Shown here piece by piece: positions 25,716 through 33,729 of a stretch of 64,000 nt of DNA (the first letter of the stretch is position 1; each line of letters starts with the position of its first letter). The DNA is from Antonospora locustae. Lineage: Eukaryota; Microsporidia. The stretch spans positions 1-64,000 of the forward strand of contig CM017448.1 in NCBI GenBank assembly GCA_007674295.1, given 5' to 3'. The position numbers were made by a program, and so were the translations under genes. The notes beneath the pieces are model-generated. The model had not been told where the DNA came from and searched no databases. It worked only from the letters and a program-made list of their open reading frames with translations.

Positions 25716-27227
25716 ATGAATGTGCTTGTGCTTGTCCTGCTTGTGCTCTGCAGAGGCGCCGTGGCTTCATCGGCAAGAGGCGTGGGCCAGGTGCTCGACA
25801 CGCTGTTTGAGAGCCCGTACGTCACTGCAGAGGCTGTTTCGTATCTGAAGTACAGGTACCTCGGCGGCACAAGGGCGACATTGCTCATGGGGCTTGTGTC
25901 TCGGCGGGGCCATGACGTGTACCACGACCTGCTGTATGCGCACAACTCGTACATCACGGCGGACCTGGTGCGCAACGCGCCCGAGATCTGCGAGATTGTC
26001 TATGGAGTTGCCGAGCAGGTCTACAGAGAGTTTCTGGAGAACAAGTTTCTCTTCTTTCCCAAGCTGGAGTTTGCGCAGGTTGCAGAGTACGCCAGACTGC
26101 TCGAAAACGTGGACCACATTGTGGACTCTGCGCTCTACGACGACAGGCGGTCTGCAGAAAGCTTCTATGACATGCTTGACAAGGGCTTCATTGACATTCG
26201 AGAGTACGTCGGCGTCCTTGACAAGCTCGTCCAAAAGGGCGTGCCGAAGGCTGCGTCTGTGATGGGCGAGCTGTACATGTACGGCCACGGTGTAGAGCGC
26301 AACTGGCAGAGGGCGGAGGAGTACTTTGTGAAGGGTGCTGTGAGGGGCGAGGCTGTGTCCTACAACGGGCTCGGACGGATTCTGATGGACAGAGACGGCG
26401 AGAGCATGGGCAGGTGCAGGCAGCACCTGGTGAAGGCTGTTCTCAAGGGTCTTCCTGCGGCGTGCTTCAACATGTTTCTGTGGTACGAGAAGTCGCACAG
26501 GGGCGCAGGCGTGCAGCTAGGCACTGTGTACCTCATGAAGGCTGCGGAGAAGGGGTACCTTCCTGCGCTGTTTCGCTACGGCGAGATTCTCTACGAGCAG
26601 GGGCGCTTTGACGCGGCGATTCCCTACTTGATGTCTGTGTCCGAATACAGCAGCCCAGTTACACGGGTCCAGCGCGACGCAGAAGTGCTGTTTCTGGGCG
26701 GAAGCCACGAGAAGGCACTTGCACTGTGTCTGCTGGGCGCCGAGATGGGCTCCGACGTGTCGATCAAGAATGCGCTGCATCTGCTGAAACGCCACAGGCG
26801 CTTTGTGCAGGACTCGGCGTCGGTCGTGTTCAGACTACTTGCGAGGTACGTGGACATGGGCGTGCACACGCATCTTGTGGACCTTGGCGACTGCTACTTC
26901 TACGGCGCAGGTGTCGAAAAGTCGTACAAGAGCGCTTTTGCATATTACACGTCGGCATCGCTCTACGACTCGGGACGGGGGCTCTACTCTCTGAGCTACA
27001 TGTACCAGCACGGCCTCGGGTGCAAACGAAACCCGCTCCAGGCGCTGCACTACGTGCTGCAGGTGCTGAAGAAGGACGCGGATGCATATCTTGTGGGGTT
27101 CTACGTCATTCCGTGGTACATCGTGCAGGATGTCTTTCTCTACTTTCCGTACCGGTGCGTGACTACAGCCACAGGGATCTTCATGGCCATTCTGGTGTCC
27201 AGAATCGCACGGAGAATTGGAAAGTAA
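25716..27227 (+). CDS. Hrd3/SEL1L-like Sel1-repeat ER protein
   Basis: Predicted 503 residues. The true start is ATG 25716 after TATCCCCAG; the frame extends to TTG 25620. Residues 1-19 (MNVLVLVLLVLCRGAVASS) are a signal peptide. Sel1-like repeats occupy much of the lumenal part: PKAASVMGELYMYGHGVERN, GEAVSYNGLGRILMDRDGES, YLPALFRYGEILYEQGRF, VDLGDCYFYGAGVEKSYKSA and LYSLSYMYQHGLGCKRNPLQ. The last 50 residues hold hydrophobic stretches ending in a basic tail (SRIARRIGK), a membrane anchor. This matches Hrd3, partner of the Hrd1 ubiquitin ligase in ER-associated degradation; it is shorter than the yeast protein. AATAAA lies at 27244-27249, 17 bases after the stop. Confidence 0.85.
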   Translation: MNVLVLVLLVLCRGAVASSARGVGQVLDTLFESPYVTAEAVSYLKYRYLGGTRATLLMGLVSRRGHDVYHDLLYAHNSYITADLVRNAPEICEIVYGVAEQVYREFLENKFLFFPKLEFAQVAEYARLLENVDHIVDSALYDDRRSAESFYDMLDKGFIDIREYVGVLDKLVQKGVPKAASVMGELYMYGHGVERNWQRAEEYFVKGAVRGEAVSYNGLGRILMDRDGESMGRCRQHLVKAVLKGLPAACFNMFLWYEKSHRGAGVQLGTVYLMKAAEKGYLPALFRYGEILYEQGRFDAAIPYLMSVSEYSSPVTRVQRDAEVLFLGGSHEKALALCLLGAEMGSDVSIKNALHLLKRHRRFVQDSASVVFRLLARYVDMGVHTHLVDLGDCYFYGAGVEKSYKSAFAYYTSASLYDSGRGLYSLSYMYQHGLGCKRNPLQALHYVLQVLKKDADAYLVGFYVIPWYIVQDVFLYFPYRCVTTATGIFMAILVSRIARRIGK

Positions 27228-27243
27228 AACTGTCTTTACTTTT

Positions 27244-27249
27244 AATAAA
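27244..27249 (+). terminator. AATAAA polyadenylation signal of Hrd3-like gene
   Basis: AATAAA starts 17 bases downstream of the TAA of the Hrd3-like gene and lies inside the 104-base gap before the convergent Enp2-like gene. Confidence 0.55.
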
Positions 27250-27331
27250 TTGCGTGCATTGTGTGCAAGGCTTTCTGGGCAGCCGCGTGGGTTTTTTGCA
27301 ACTTTTCTGGCTTTCACGCCAGAAACGTCTT

Positions 27332-28318
27332 TTACGCTGAACAGCACCATCTTGGAAGCATTCCCATTTCTGAAATATGAAATGTTCTCATCTTGCTGGC
27401 ATCAAGTCCGAGAAAGATAAGAGGGCCAAAGCTCTCAATAGTGTTCACAGTGTTTTCCAGACAAATTTCGGCAGCAGACTGCATGTTTTTCCATACTCTC
27501 AGACCTGCCTTGCTGCTTGACATAAGAAAGTCTCCAGAGCACTTGACTGTACGCACTGGTGCGTCACTAATGAGCAGCTCAACCTTCTTCTGCAGATTCA
27601 GGTCAACCACATGCACGCAGCCGTCCTCGTCACCGACGAAGCAGATGTTTTCTGAAAAGTCAAAGGAGAGCAGCTCTCCACCAATCTCAATGGTGCTTGC
27701 AACTGCAGAGCTTCGGAGGTCCACAACGCTGAACTTGTCTGTGCCGCAGACACCCACAAGAGACGGTCCCATGGCTTTGATCTTAACTGTCTCATCCAGG
27801 CCCGTAACGACCGCGCCATCTATGGCCTGTTTTGCGAGATTGTAGCGTGTAAGCGAGCTCTTGTTGCTGCCGACAAGCAGCTCACCTGCGACGCGCGTGA
27901 TGGAACGGCTGCACGTGGGTGCCTTTGCCATGGCTCTCAGGCCTGCACGGTCGTGTATCTCTATCTTGCTTCCTGCAGTGAGAATACCATACTTGTATAT
28001 GCCGTCTATCAGCACAAGCTCCAGCGGCTCGTTCTGAATGTTGCGGTCGACCATTAGTGTCTGCTCGGAGAGGCTGTGGACCTTCACAGACGGCTTGTAC
28101 ACGCCGCAACTTACCAAGTGCTCTGTGTCGTGGACTACCTTGATGTCGGTGCATGCGACTGGATATTCAAACTTTGAAAGCAGATTCAGCTCTGTGCAAG
28201 TGGCGTGCATGGGCTGGGTCTTGAATTTGCAGCTATTGCTGCTGAGACTCTGCACACATGCTCTGCGGACTAGACGGCGTTGTGCAAGCAAGTTTGGAGT
28301 TGTGCCCAATGCATCCAT
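27332..28318 (-). CDS. Enp2/NOL10-like beta-propeller, ribosome biogenesis
   Basis: Predicted 328 residues; nucleolar component of the 90S pre-ribosome. It matches the Enp2/NOL10 N-terminal propeller throughout: NLLAQRRLVRR near the start, ACTDIKVVHDTEHLVSCGVY then KPSVKVH (family pattern IKVxxDGxxxxxxGTYKPxxxxY), and at the end RTFHISEMGMLPRWCCSA, matching the family's conserved PRWC. The frame opens at GTG 28399. ATGs exist at 28381 and 28318; I take 28318 because it places NLLAQRR where family members begin. The protein stops right after PRWC, so the C-terminal half found in yeast and human proteins is missing, a typical microsporidian reduction. Confidence 0.8.
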   Translation of the reverse strand: MDALGTTPNLLAQRRLVRRACVQSLSSNSCKFKTQPMHATCTELNLLSKFEYPVACTDIKVVHDTEHLVSCGVYKPSVKVHSLSEQTLMVDRNIQNEPLELVLIDGIYKYGILTAGSKIEIHDRAGLRAMAKAPTCSRSITRVAGELLVGSNKSSLTRYNLAKQAIDGAVVTGLDETVKIKAMGPSLVGVCGTDKFSVVDLRSSAVASTIEIGGELLSFDFSENICFVGDEDGCVHVVDLNLQKKVELLISDAPVRTVKCSGDFLMSSSKAGLRVWKNMQSAAEICLENTVNTIESFGPLIFLGLDASKMRTFHISEMGMLPRWCCSA

Positions 28319-28436
28319 CTTCGCCGCATTGCCGGCTGTGCACATTAGATGCTGGGAGGCGGAAAATGTGCTGAAGAGCATTCCGCAAGCAAAAGGCACA
28401 TCAAATAAGCGATTTAATGCATTCTAGATGCACCTT

Positions 28437-30050
28437 CTATAACATTTTTCTTGTCTTTGCACAGAAAAGTAGAAGCGATAGGCCAAAGAGAGACGGAATC
28501 ATGAGAAACTCAATAAACAGGCTTGTCTTTACGCCAAAGAAGTTGTTGTCTATCCATGTGACAATGATGCCGTCTTTGCTTTCGTGGTTCTTCAAAAGTA
28601 TGTTGAAAGAGTACCGAAACGGCGAGAAGTACTGTGCAACCCTGAAGACACCAAGAAGCCCAGAGCTGTCCACAAACATTCCATTGAGCACTGCAAGGAA
28701 CAGCAGCACGAGCAGGAGCACGAGCAGCGCGATGGACATGTTAGGCAGAAGAACGAAGCCCAGCAAGCCAAGGCACTGGCCAATGAGCGTGGTGAAGATT
28801 GCGTTTGCAAGAAAGACCATGAACTGCCGTGTTCCATAGCCCAGTCTCGTTATGACATGTATGAGAATACAACTTGTTGTGGGAATCACGATGTTCAGAA
28901 CGGTGTCGTTGAGAATCTGCGCCGTGAAGTAGGGGACAACAGAATAGTACCCCAGCTGGTACTCCTTGAGAAACAACTTGTAGTTGTCATAGAGAGAGCT
29001 CAAAATTCCAAGGGACGACGTGAAGATGAAGCTTGTGGAGCAGAAATTCAGCAGGCCCATTGTGTTTTTGTCGCGCACGTCTTTGTCCTGAATCCTCTGC
29101 AGGTTGTAGAAGATGAGGCCTATGACTGCTGATGCGACGAGCATGCTCGCGACAAAGAACATGCAGCCAAGCACGTCCCGTGTCTTCTCCCTCAGGTTTC
29201 TGAGGTACACAAGCTTGAACTGCTCGATTGCAGATGCATGGTTTTTGCTGGGCAACACGTTTGTCTCGAAGTTCATTTCGTCGGCGACTTGTGTCGCGTT
29301 CATTTCGGGTGTGCAGAGAGGGAGCACGTGCAGAAACAGAAAGTCTGCTGGGTTTGAGTAGTTTGGACATGAAAGATTCATGCTCTTGAAGAACTCAAAA
29401 ATACCATTTGTTGGGCCGTAGTAAACGGTGTAACCCTCCTTGAGCACGAGAATGTCATCAAACTCGAAGAAAATGTCGCTTGAGGGCTGGTGCACCGCCA
29501 TTACCACTGTCCGAGACAGACACAGCTTCTTGAGATGCTTCACAATTCCAACTGCGGTGCTGTAATCAGCACCCGATATGGGTTCATCAAGATATATCAG
29601 GTGGGGTGACGAAACAAGCTCAAGGGCGACGCTCAGCCGCTTCTTTTCTCCAGAGCTCAGCGTGGAGACGCTACTGTCGTGCATGTGCTCAAGGCTCAGG
29701 TCGCGCAGGTCTTCCATGCGATAGTCCTTATTTCGGAGAAGCCTTGAGAAGTTGATGGCCTCTTCTACGGTGTCATGCTTCGGAAGCACGTCTTCCTGCT
29801 GTACAAACGAGGAGATCTCGCGCAGCGCCTTTCTGCTCAGGTTGTAGTGCCCCATCATGATCTTTCTGTTCTCGCAGTTCAGTCTTCCCGAGATTATCTT
29901 GAGCAGAGTCGTCTTTCCGCTTCCTGAGGCGCCAAGAATTGCTGTCAGGCGGTTAGGACGGAACTCCCCATGGACGTTGGAGAGAATCTGCCTGCTCTCT
30001 ACAGAGTAGGAGATGTCTGAGAATTTGATCGACTCAATGCTGGATATCAT
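28437..30050 (-). CDS. ABCG-type half-transporter
   Basis: Predicted 537 residues; ATG 30050 follows TTTTGTGACCC. The nucleotide-binding domain comes first: Walker A GASGSGKTT (40-48), Q-loop FVQQED, signature LSSGEKKRLS (131-140), Walker B LIYLDEP (151-157) and H-loop MAVHQPSSD (His187). The C-terminal half has about six membrane helices, for example MFFVASMLVASAVIGLIFY, FIFTSSLGILSSLY and LLVLLLVLLFLAVLNGMFV. This order (NBD then TMD) is the ABCG/White class, which dimerises to export lipids or small molecules; microsporidia keep several copies. Substrate cannot be told. It is shorter than typical 600-650-residue members. Confidence 0.92.
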   Translation of the reverse strand: MISSIESIKFSDISYSVESRQILSNVHGEFRPNRLTAILGASGSGKTTLLKIISGRLNCENRKIMMGHYNLSRKALREISSFVQQEDVLPKHDTVEEAINFSRLLRNKDYRMEDLRDLSLEHMHDSSVSTLSSGEKKRLSVALELVSSPHLIYLDEPISGADYSTAVGIVKHLKKLCLSRTVVMAVHQPSSDIFFEFDDILVLKEGYTVYYGPTNGIFEFFKSMNLSCPNYSNPADFLFLHVLPLCTPEMNATQVADEMNFETNVLPSKNHASAIEQFKLVYLRNLREKTRDVLGCMFFVASMLVASAVIGLIFYNLQRIQDKDVRDKNTMGLLNFCSTSFIFTSSLGILSSLYDNYKLFLKEYQLGYYSVVPYFTAQILNDTVLNIVIPTTSCILIHVITRLGYGTRQFMVFLANAIFTTLIGQCLGLLGFVLLPNMSIALLVLLLVLLFLAVLNGMFVDSSGLLGVFRVAQYFSPFRYSFNILLKNHESKDGIIVTWIDNNFFGVKTSLFIEFLMIPSLFGLSLLLFCAKTRKML

Positions 30051-30308
30051 GGGTCACAAAATTTTATTTGTAAAAAGCATCAACGTTTTTTGCTGTGGAG
30101 TTCTGCTTGTGGGACAGAACCTTTCGCAGCGTCTCAGCATGCAAGTGCAGCATGCTGTGCCTGAATGTTGGGGCAAGTTGCTGCAAAGACAAGCAAGAGA
30201 TAGCGGGTGCTGCCGCAGAATGCATCGTGAAGTGTAAAGAGGAGCTGCAGAATACCTGCAGAAAGTTTCTCGCCTGTTGGAGGAAAGATCGATGGCGCAG
30301 AACCCATA
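30051..30308. promoter_or_regulatory. Divergent intergenic region, ABCG and RhoGEF genes
   Basis: 258 bases between divergent starts; CCC lies next to the ABCG ATG and CCCATA next to the RhoGEF ATG. A short minus-strand ATG frame from 30337 overlaps the RhoGEF start antisense and is not supported. Confidence 0.4.
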
Positions 30309-32645
30309 ATGTCGGCACGGAAGAGACTGGATGCCATAAACGAGATTCTAGAGTCAGAAAGAAGCTATGTGCGCGACATGGAAATGTGGGCAGAGAGATT
30401 CCGCATGCAGATAATGCGGTCGCCAAGAATCAAGTCGTCAAAGAAGCACGCGCTCTGCGAGCGCGTCTTTATCAACGCAGGTGACATTTTGAAGATGCAC
30501 CAAGAGATTCTGCAGGAACTTGAGGACAAAACACAGAGATGCGCTGTGCAGGAGATGGGACTTCACACGCAAGACCTCGAACGCGAGAGAAGTGTGGGCA
30601 TTGTTGACCTGATGGAAAACGAAAAGTACGACAGTCTTGAGTACCATACGATCTTTAGCAGGTATTTGGGACGCTTCATGATATACAAGGAGTACGTTGA
30701 CAGGCTCCCCCAGGCGGCAAATGCCGTAGAAGCCGAGATAGACACAGACGAGAACTTCAGAATCTTGCTCTACACGTTTCTGCGCGACAACAATGCCGAA
30801 TCGCTGGGTCACACACACTTTATATACAGGCCAACGCAGAAGATGACAAGATACTACTTGTTGTTCAGAAACGTGCTCAAGAATGAAACGAATTCGCAGT
30901 ACAGGGATGCGGAGAAGGAACTCTGCGAACGTCTTGCCGGTATCACGAAGGAGATCGACAGTGCATGTGGACAGGCGATCAACGCTTTCCGCATATATGA
31001 AATCTCGAAGATGCTGAGAAGGGGTGATTTCTACAGGCCGCAGGCGTCGCTAAACCTGTTTGCCAAGAACCGCAAGATTATCAAGGAGGGCGACGTTGTT
31101 GTGCGGTCGAAGTTTGCGATGGTGCCGAAAATACAGCGAGTAATGGTCTTCGACCATCTGATACTGGTTTGCGACATAACTACGGAGCGCACATCGAAGA
31201 CCAATCTGTATCTCCAGGACACGTTTGCTGCATACAACTTCAATGTGGTGGACAGGCACATCAGCGGCGTTGATAACTTTGTGCAAACGTTCTTTCCTGT
31301 GTATCTTGTGGAAAAAAACGGCGACCGGTTTCTTGGGCTCTTATTCAGAAGCAGGCAGGAGCGCGAGGTCTGGAAGGGGGTTCTGGAGGAGGCGGTGCGG
31401 AGGTACACGCGGCGCTACGATCCCAACATAAGAATGGTGGAGACGGAGTTCATCACGTCGGAAACGATTATAAAAGCATGCAGCACGTACGTAGCGTTTG
31501 ACGATTCGCGCCTCGCAGACGACGAGTTCTCGTCTCCCATTCAGACAGAAGACGAGGACGGGCCGCTGAAAACGGTTGTTCTGAAGGGCGCCGGGCCGTG
31601 CACTGAATGTGAGAGCGAGAGTGAGAGCGAACAGGGCACAGCGACTGAAAGTCTTGACGTGAAAGCATCCGAGGGCATCGGGCTGGGAATGGAGAACAAC
31701 GTCGAGGAGCCTGTCGGCTTTCTGCAACGCATTTTGTTTGGCGGCGATTTCTTTGGAAAGCAGATCTGGATAAGACGGCTGCCGCGCAACGAGAGAAAGG
31801 TTGTTGTCTTTGCAACTGACAAGGGCATCTACAAGCGCTACGGCAACGAGAACTACATGATACACGGAAAGAGCGCAAGAAACATCATATTCATTGGAAG
31901 CATCAGTCTGCTTGTGTTTCTGGAGGGTTGCAAGGTCGTTGTCGCCTCGTTTAACGCAGATACGACGCGCATCTGGCCGCAGAGTCTGCACGATGACTCG
32001 GAGAGCGTGTTCTACTCGCAGAACAGAAGCTCGAAGTTCATTCTAGTGAAGAAAGGCGGGAATGAGACATTTTCTATGATCTACATGTACATTGTGGAGG
32101 AGCGGGGCTCGCAGCTAAGCATATCGATGTTTCGGCGGCTGTCCATCGGCTCTGACGTGCAGAGTGTCAAGTTCGTTGGAAAGGACCTTGCAATCGCGTC
32201 AAAGATGTTTGACCTGGTGAACCCTAACTCGCTCATGACGAGCGAGATCATCAACCCCCTCGACTCGTATCTCCCACACTACTTCCTGCTGTGCAAAGAC
32301 ACGCGTGCAATGGCCATTCTGCAGGTGTCTAAGAGGTGCCATCTCGTCTGCTTCGACGCACTGGGCTTTGTGATCGACAGGAGTGGCAATTCATCCAGGT
32401 CACACGTCGTCTTTTCCTGGAACTGCAAGCCACACGACTTCAGAATCTTCGGCGGGTACCTTGTTGTTCTGGGCGAGCGTTCAACCTCCGTCTTCTCTCT
32501 GAAGTCGAGCAACCTTCTGTTTTTCAGGTGTGACAAGACATTTCAGTTCTGCATGGCAAGGAGAGACCGTCTTGTGCTCCACGACAGCCACAGGTTTTAC
32601 GACCTCGTTATGCCGGTCTCCGGCGTCTACTGTGGAGACCAGTGA
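30309..32645 (+). CDS. Rho guanine-nucleotide exchange factor with CNH domain
   Basis: Predicted 778 residues. Residues about 5-215 are a DH domain (INEILESERSYVRDMEMWAE at the start, QKMTRYYLLFRNVLK in the core helix), which exchanges GDP for GTP on Rho GTPases. Residues about 245-375 look like a PH domain (VMVFDHLILVCDI; FLGLLFRSRQEREVWKGVLE). A linker rich in acidic residues follows (CTECESESESEQG), then residues about 470-770 form a citron-homology (CNH) propeller (VVVFATDKGIYKRYG; VVASFNADTTRIWP; SKFILVKKGG). DH-PH-CNH is the architecture of fungal Rom2/Tus1, which activate Rho1 in cell-wall signalling. ATG 30309 follows AACCCATA. Its 3' end overlaps the convergent Tad2 gene by 19 bases. 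Confidence 0.88.
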   Translation: MSARKRLDAINEILESERSYVRDMEMWAERFRMQIMRSPRIKSSKKHALCERVFINAGDILKMHQEILQELEDKTQRCAVQEMGLHTQDLERERSVGIVDLMENEKYDSLEYHTIFSRYLGRFMIYKEYVDRLPQAANAVEAEIDTDENFRILLYTFLRDNNAESLGHTHFIYRPTQKMTRYYLLFRNVLKNETNSQYRDAEKELCERLAGITKEIDSACGQAINAFRIYEISKMLRRGDFYRPQASLNLFAKNRKIIKEGDVVVRSKFAMVPKIQRVMVFDHLILVCDITTERTSKTNLYLQDTFAAYNFNVVDRHISGVDNFVQTFFPVYLVEKNGDRFLGLLFRSRQEREVWKGVLEEAVRRYTRRYDPNIRMVETEFITSETIIKACSTYVAFDDSRLADDEFSSPIQTEDEDGPLKTVVLKGAGPCTECESESESEQGTATESLDVKASEGIGLGMENNVEEPVGFLQRILFGGDFFGKQIWIRRLPRNERKVVVFATDKGIYKRYGNENYMIHGKSARNIIFIGSISLLVFLEGCKVVVASFNADTTRIWPQSLHDDSESVFYSQNRSSKFILVKKGGNETFSMIYMYIVEERGSQLSISMFRRLSIGSDVQSVKFVGKDLAIASKMFDLVNPNSLMTSEIINPLDSYLPHYFLLCKDTRAMAILQVSKRCHLVCFDALGFVIDRSGNSSRSHVVFSWNCKPHDFRIFGGYLVVLGERSTSVFSLKSSNLLFFRCDKTFQFCMARRDRLVLHDSHRFYDLVMPVSGVYCGDQ

Positions 32646-33097
32646 CGTTGCTGTCTCTTTTCCTTTGGCCTGCGCTTATTCGGGGGCGCATTGCAGTTCT
32701 CCATCAGAAAAAAGCGTTGCAACAGCCTCACTGCACTCTCGCGGTGGACGTGTGTGCATAAGGCCTCGGACACACCGCCAAGCACAGTTGTGCCGCCGAA
32801 GATCGGGTTGCGGCAGCCGTAGAAGACCCTTGCACGTATTCGCCCAAGCACGCCAAGACACATGATGCATGGCTCGCACGTGATGTAGAACACGAGGCTC
32901 TCTGCGGACGCACAGTGCCGCAACGCAACTAGTTCCGCGTGCGCAAGTGGGTCGCTCTCGCGGTTTGTCATGTTGTGCCCCCGCGAGATCACTGCGTCTT
33001 CCCGCACTACAACGCAGCCAACGGGAACCTCCCCGGCCTCAAGCGCCTTCTCTGCCTCGCTTACTGCCTCATCCATGAACTGCGAGTTGTAGTCCAT
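32627..33097 (-). CDS. tRNA-specific adenosine deaminase catalytic subunit (Tad2/ADAT2)
   Basis: Predicted 156 residues. It deaminates A34 to inosine in tRNA anticodons as a Tad2-Tad3 heterodimer. The zinc site is complete: His53-Ala-Glu55 in LAHAELVALRH, with Glu55 as the catalytic proton shuttle, and Cys77 and Cys80 in CEPCIMC. EVPVGCVVV and RVFYGCRNPIFGG are also family-typical. The presence of Glu55 says Tad2 rather than Tad3. The frame opens at GTG 33130; ATG 33097 starts just before the first helix. The gene overlaps the RhoGEF 3' end by 19 bases tail to tail. Confidence 0.9.
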   Translation of the reverse strand: MDYNSQFMDEAVSEAEKALEAGEVPVGCVVVREDAVISRGHNMTNRESDPLAHAELVALRHCASAESLVFYITCEPCIMCLGVLGRIRARVFYGCRNPIFGGTTVLGGVSEALCTHVHRESAVRLLQRFFLMENCNAPPNKRRPKEKRQQRHWSPQ

Positions 33098-33238
33098 GGC
33101 TGCCCTGCAGCCAGAGAATTTGCACCCCACACGTGCCGGTGCTCTCGGTGATGAGAAAGGTGTTTGTCTGACGCTGATGACAGCACGCTACCGACATCTT
33201 CTGAGAGAGCTATTGATGCGCAGACGCGCAAGGCCAGC

Positions 33239-33619
33239 TCATCCGTCGCGGAGGTCTGTGCTTGGGCCGTGGCCCCAATCGTCCTGCGGCTGTTCGGTGT
33301 CTCTGGCGTCCTGGTCGCCAAGTGCCCCGTCCTGCAGCAACGATTCCTGTTCGCCGCCGGTTTCGTCGTCCATCTCGAAGCTTGGAAGCTGCTTCAAGCC
33401 GTCCGAAAGCGAAGTGTCTGTCGCACCGTGGGAGTCTTCGTAGTTTGCTTCTGAAGCTCTCTGCTGTTTGCGGCGAGGCGTGCCATGCATGCGCAACTTT
33501 CTGCGCGTGCCCAGGATTCTCACGGCGCCTGTGTCGCTCCCACACACCCGTGCAGTGAGAATGAGTGCAATGAGCAGTGCGTGCTGACTCCATTTTTTCA
33601 TTGCGGACGCAATGCTCAT
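33239..33619 (-). CDS. Putative small acidic secreted protein
   Basis: Predicted 126 residues. ATG 33619 or 33601 opens a signal peptide, MKKWSQHALLIALILTARVC from 33601, with cleavage expected after VCG. A short basic stretch follows (RRKLRMHGTPRRKQQR), then a disordered acidic tail rich in Asp, Glu, Gln and Ser (FEMDDETGGEQESLLQDGAL; DTEQPQDDWGHG). A TATA element (TTTTATATACAAAAGC on the minus strand) sits directly before ATG 33619. No family recognised. Low complexity of the tail and small size leave it uncertain, but the leader and TATA box support a real gene. Confidence 0.5.
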   Translation of the reverse strand: MSIASAMKKWSQHALLIALILTARVCGSDTGAVRILGTRRKLRMHGTPRRKQQRASEANYEDSHGATDTSLSDGLKQLPSFEMDDETGGEQESLLQDGALGDQDARDTEQPQDDWGHGPSTDLRDG

Positions 33620-33621
33620 GC

Positions 33622-33637
33622 TTTTGTATATAAAAGG
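33622..33637. promoter_or_regulatory. TATA element between secreted gene and Utp13
   Basis: The plus strand reads TTTTGTATATAAAAGG; its complement gives TTTATATAC next to the minus-strand ATG 33619. It can serve the minus-strand secreted gene (a few bases away) or the plus-strand Utp13 gene, whose ATG lies about 95 bases downstream. Confidence 0.4.
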
Positions 33638-33729
33638 AGGCACGCGGCCAGCGCGCCTGTAATCAATTATTTTGAACCCACTCTGCAGGGGCGTACTTGC
33701 CGCAAGCCTGCGCAAAAAGAACCCCGGCG

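Noticed and set aside
30095..30484. Plus-strand frame upstream of the RhoGEF gene
   Set aside because: It starts at GTG, overlaps the RhoGEF start in another frame and has no domain.
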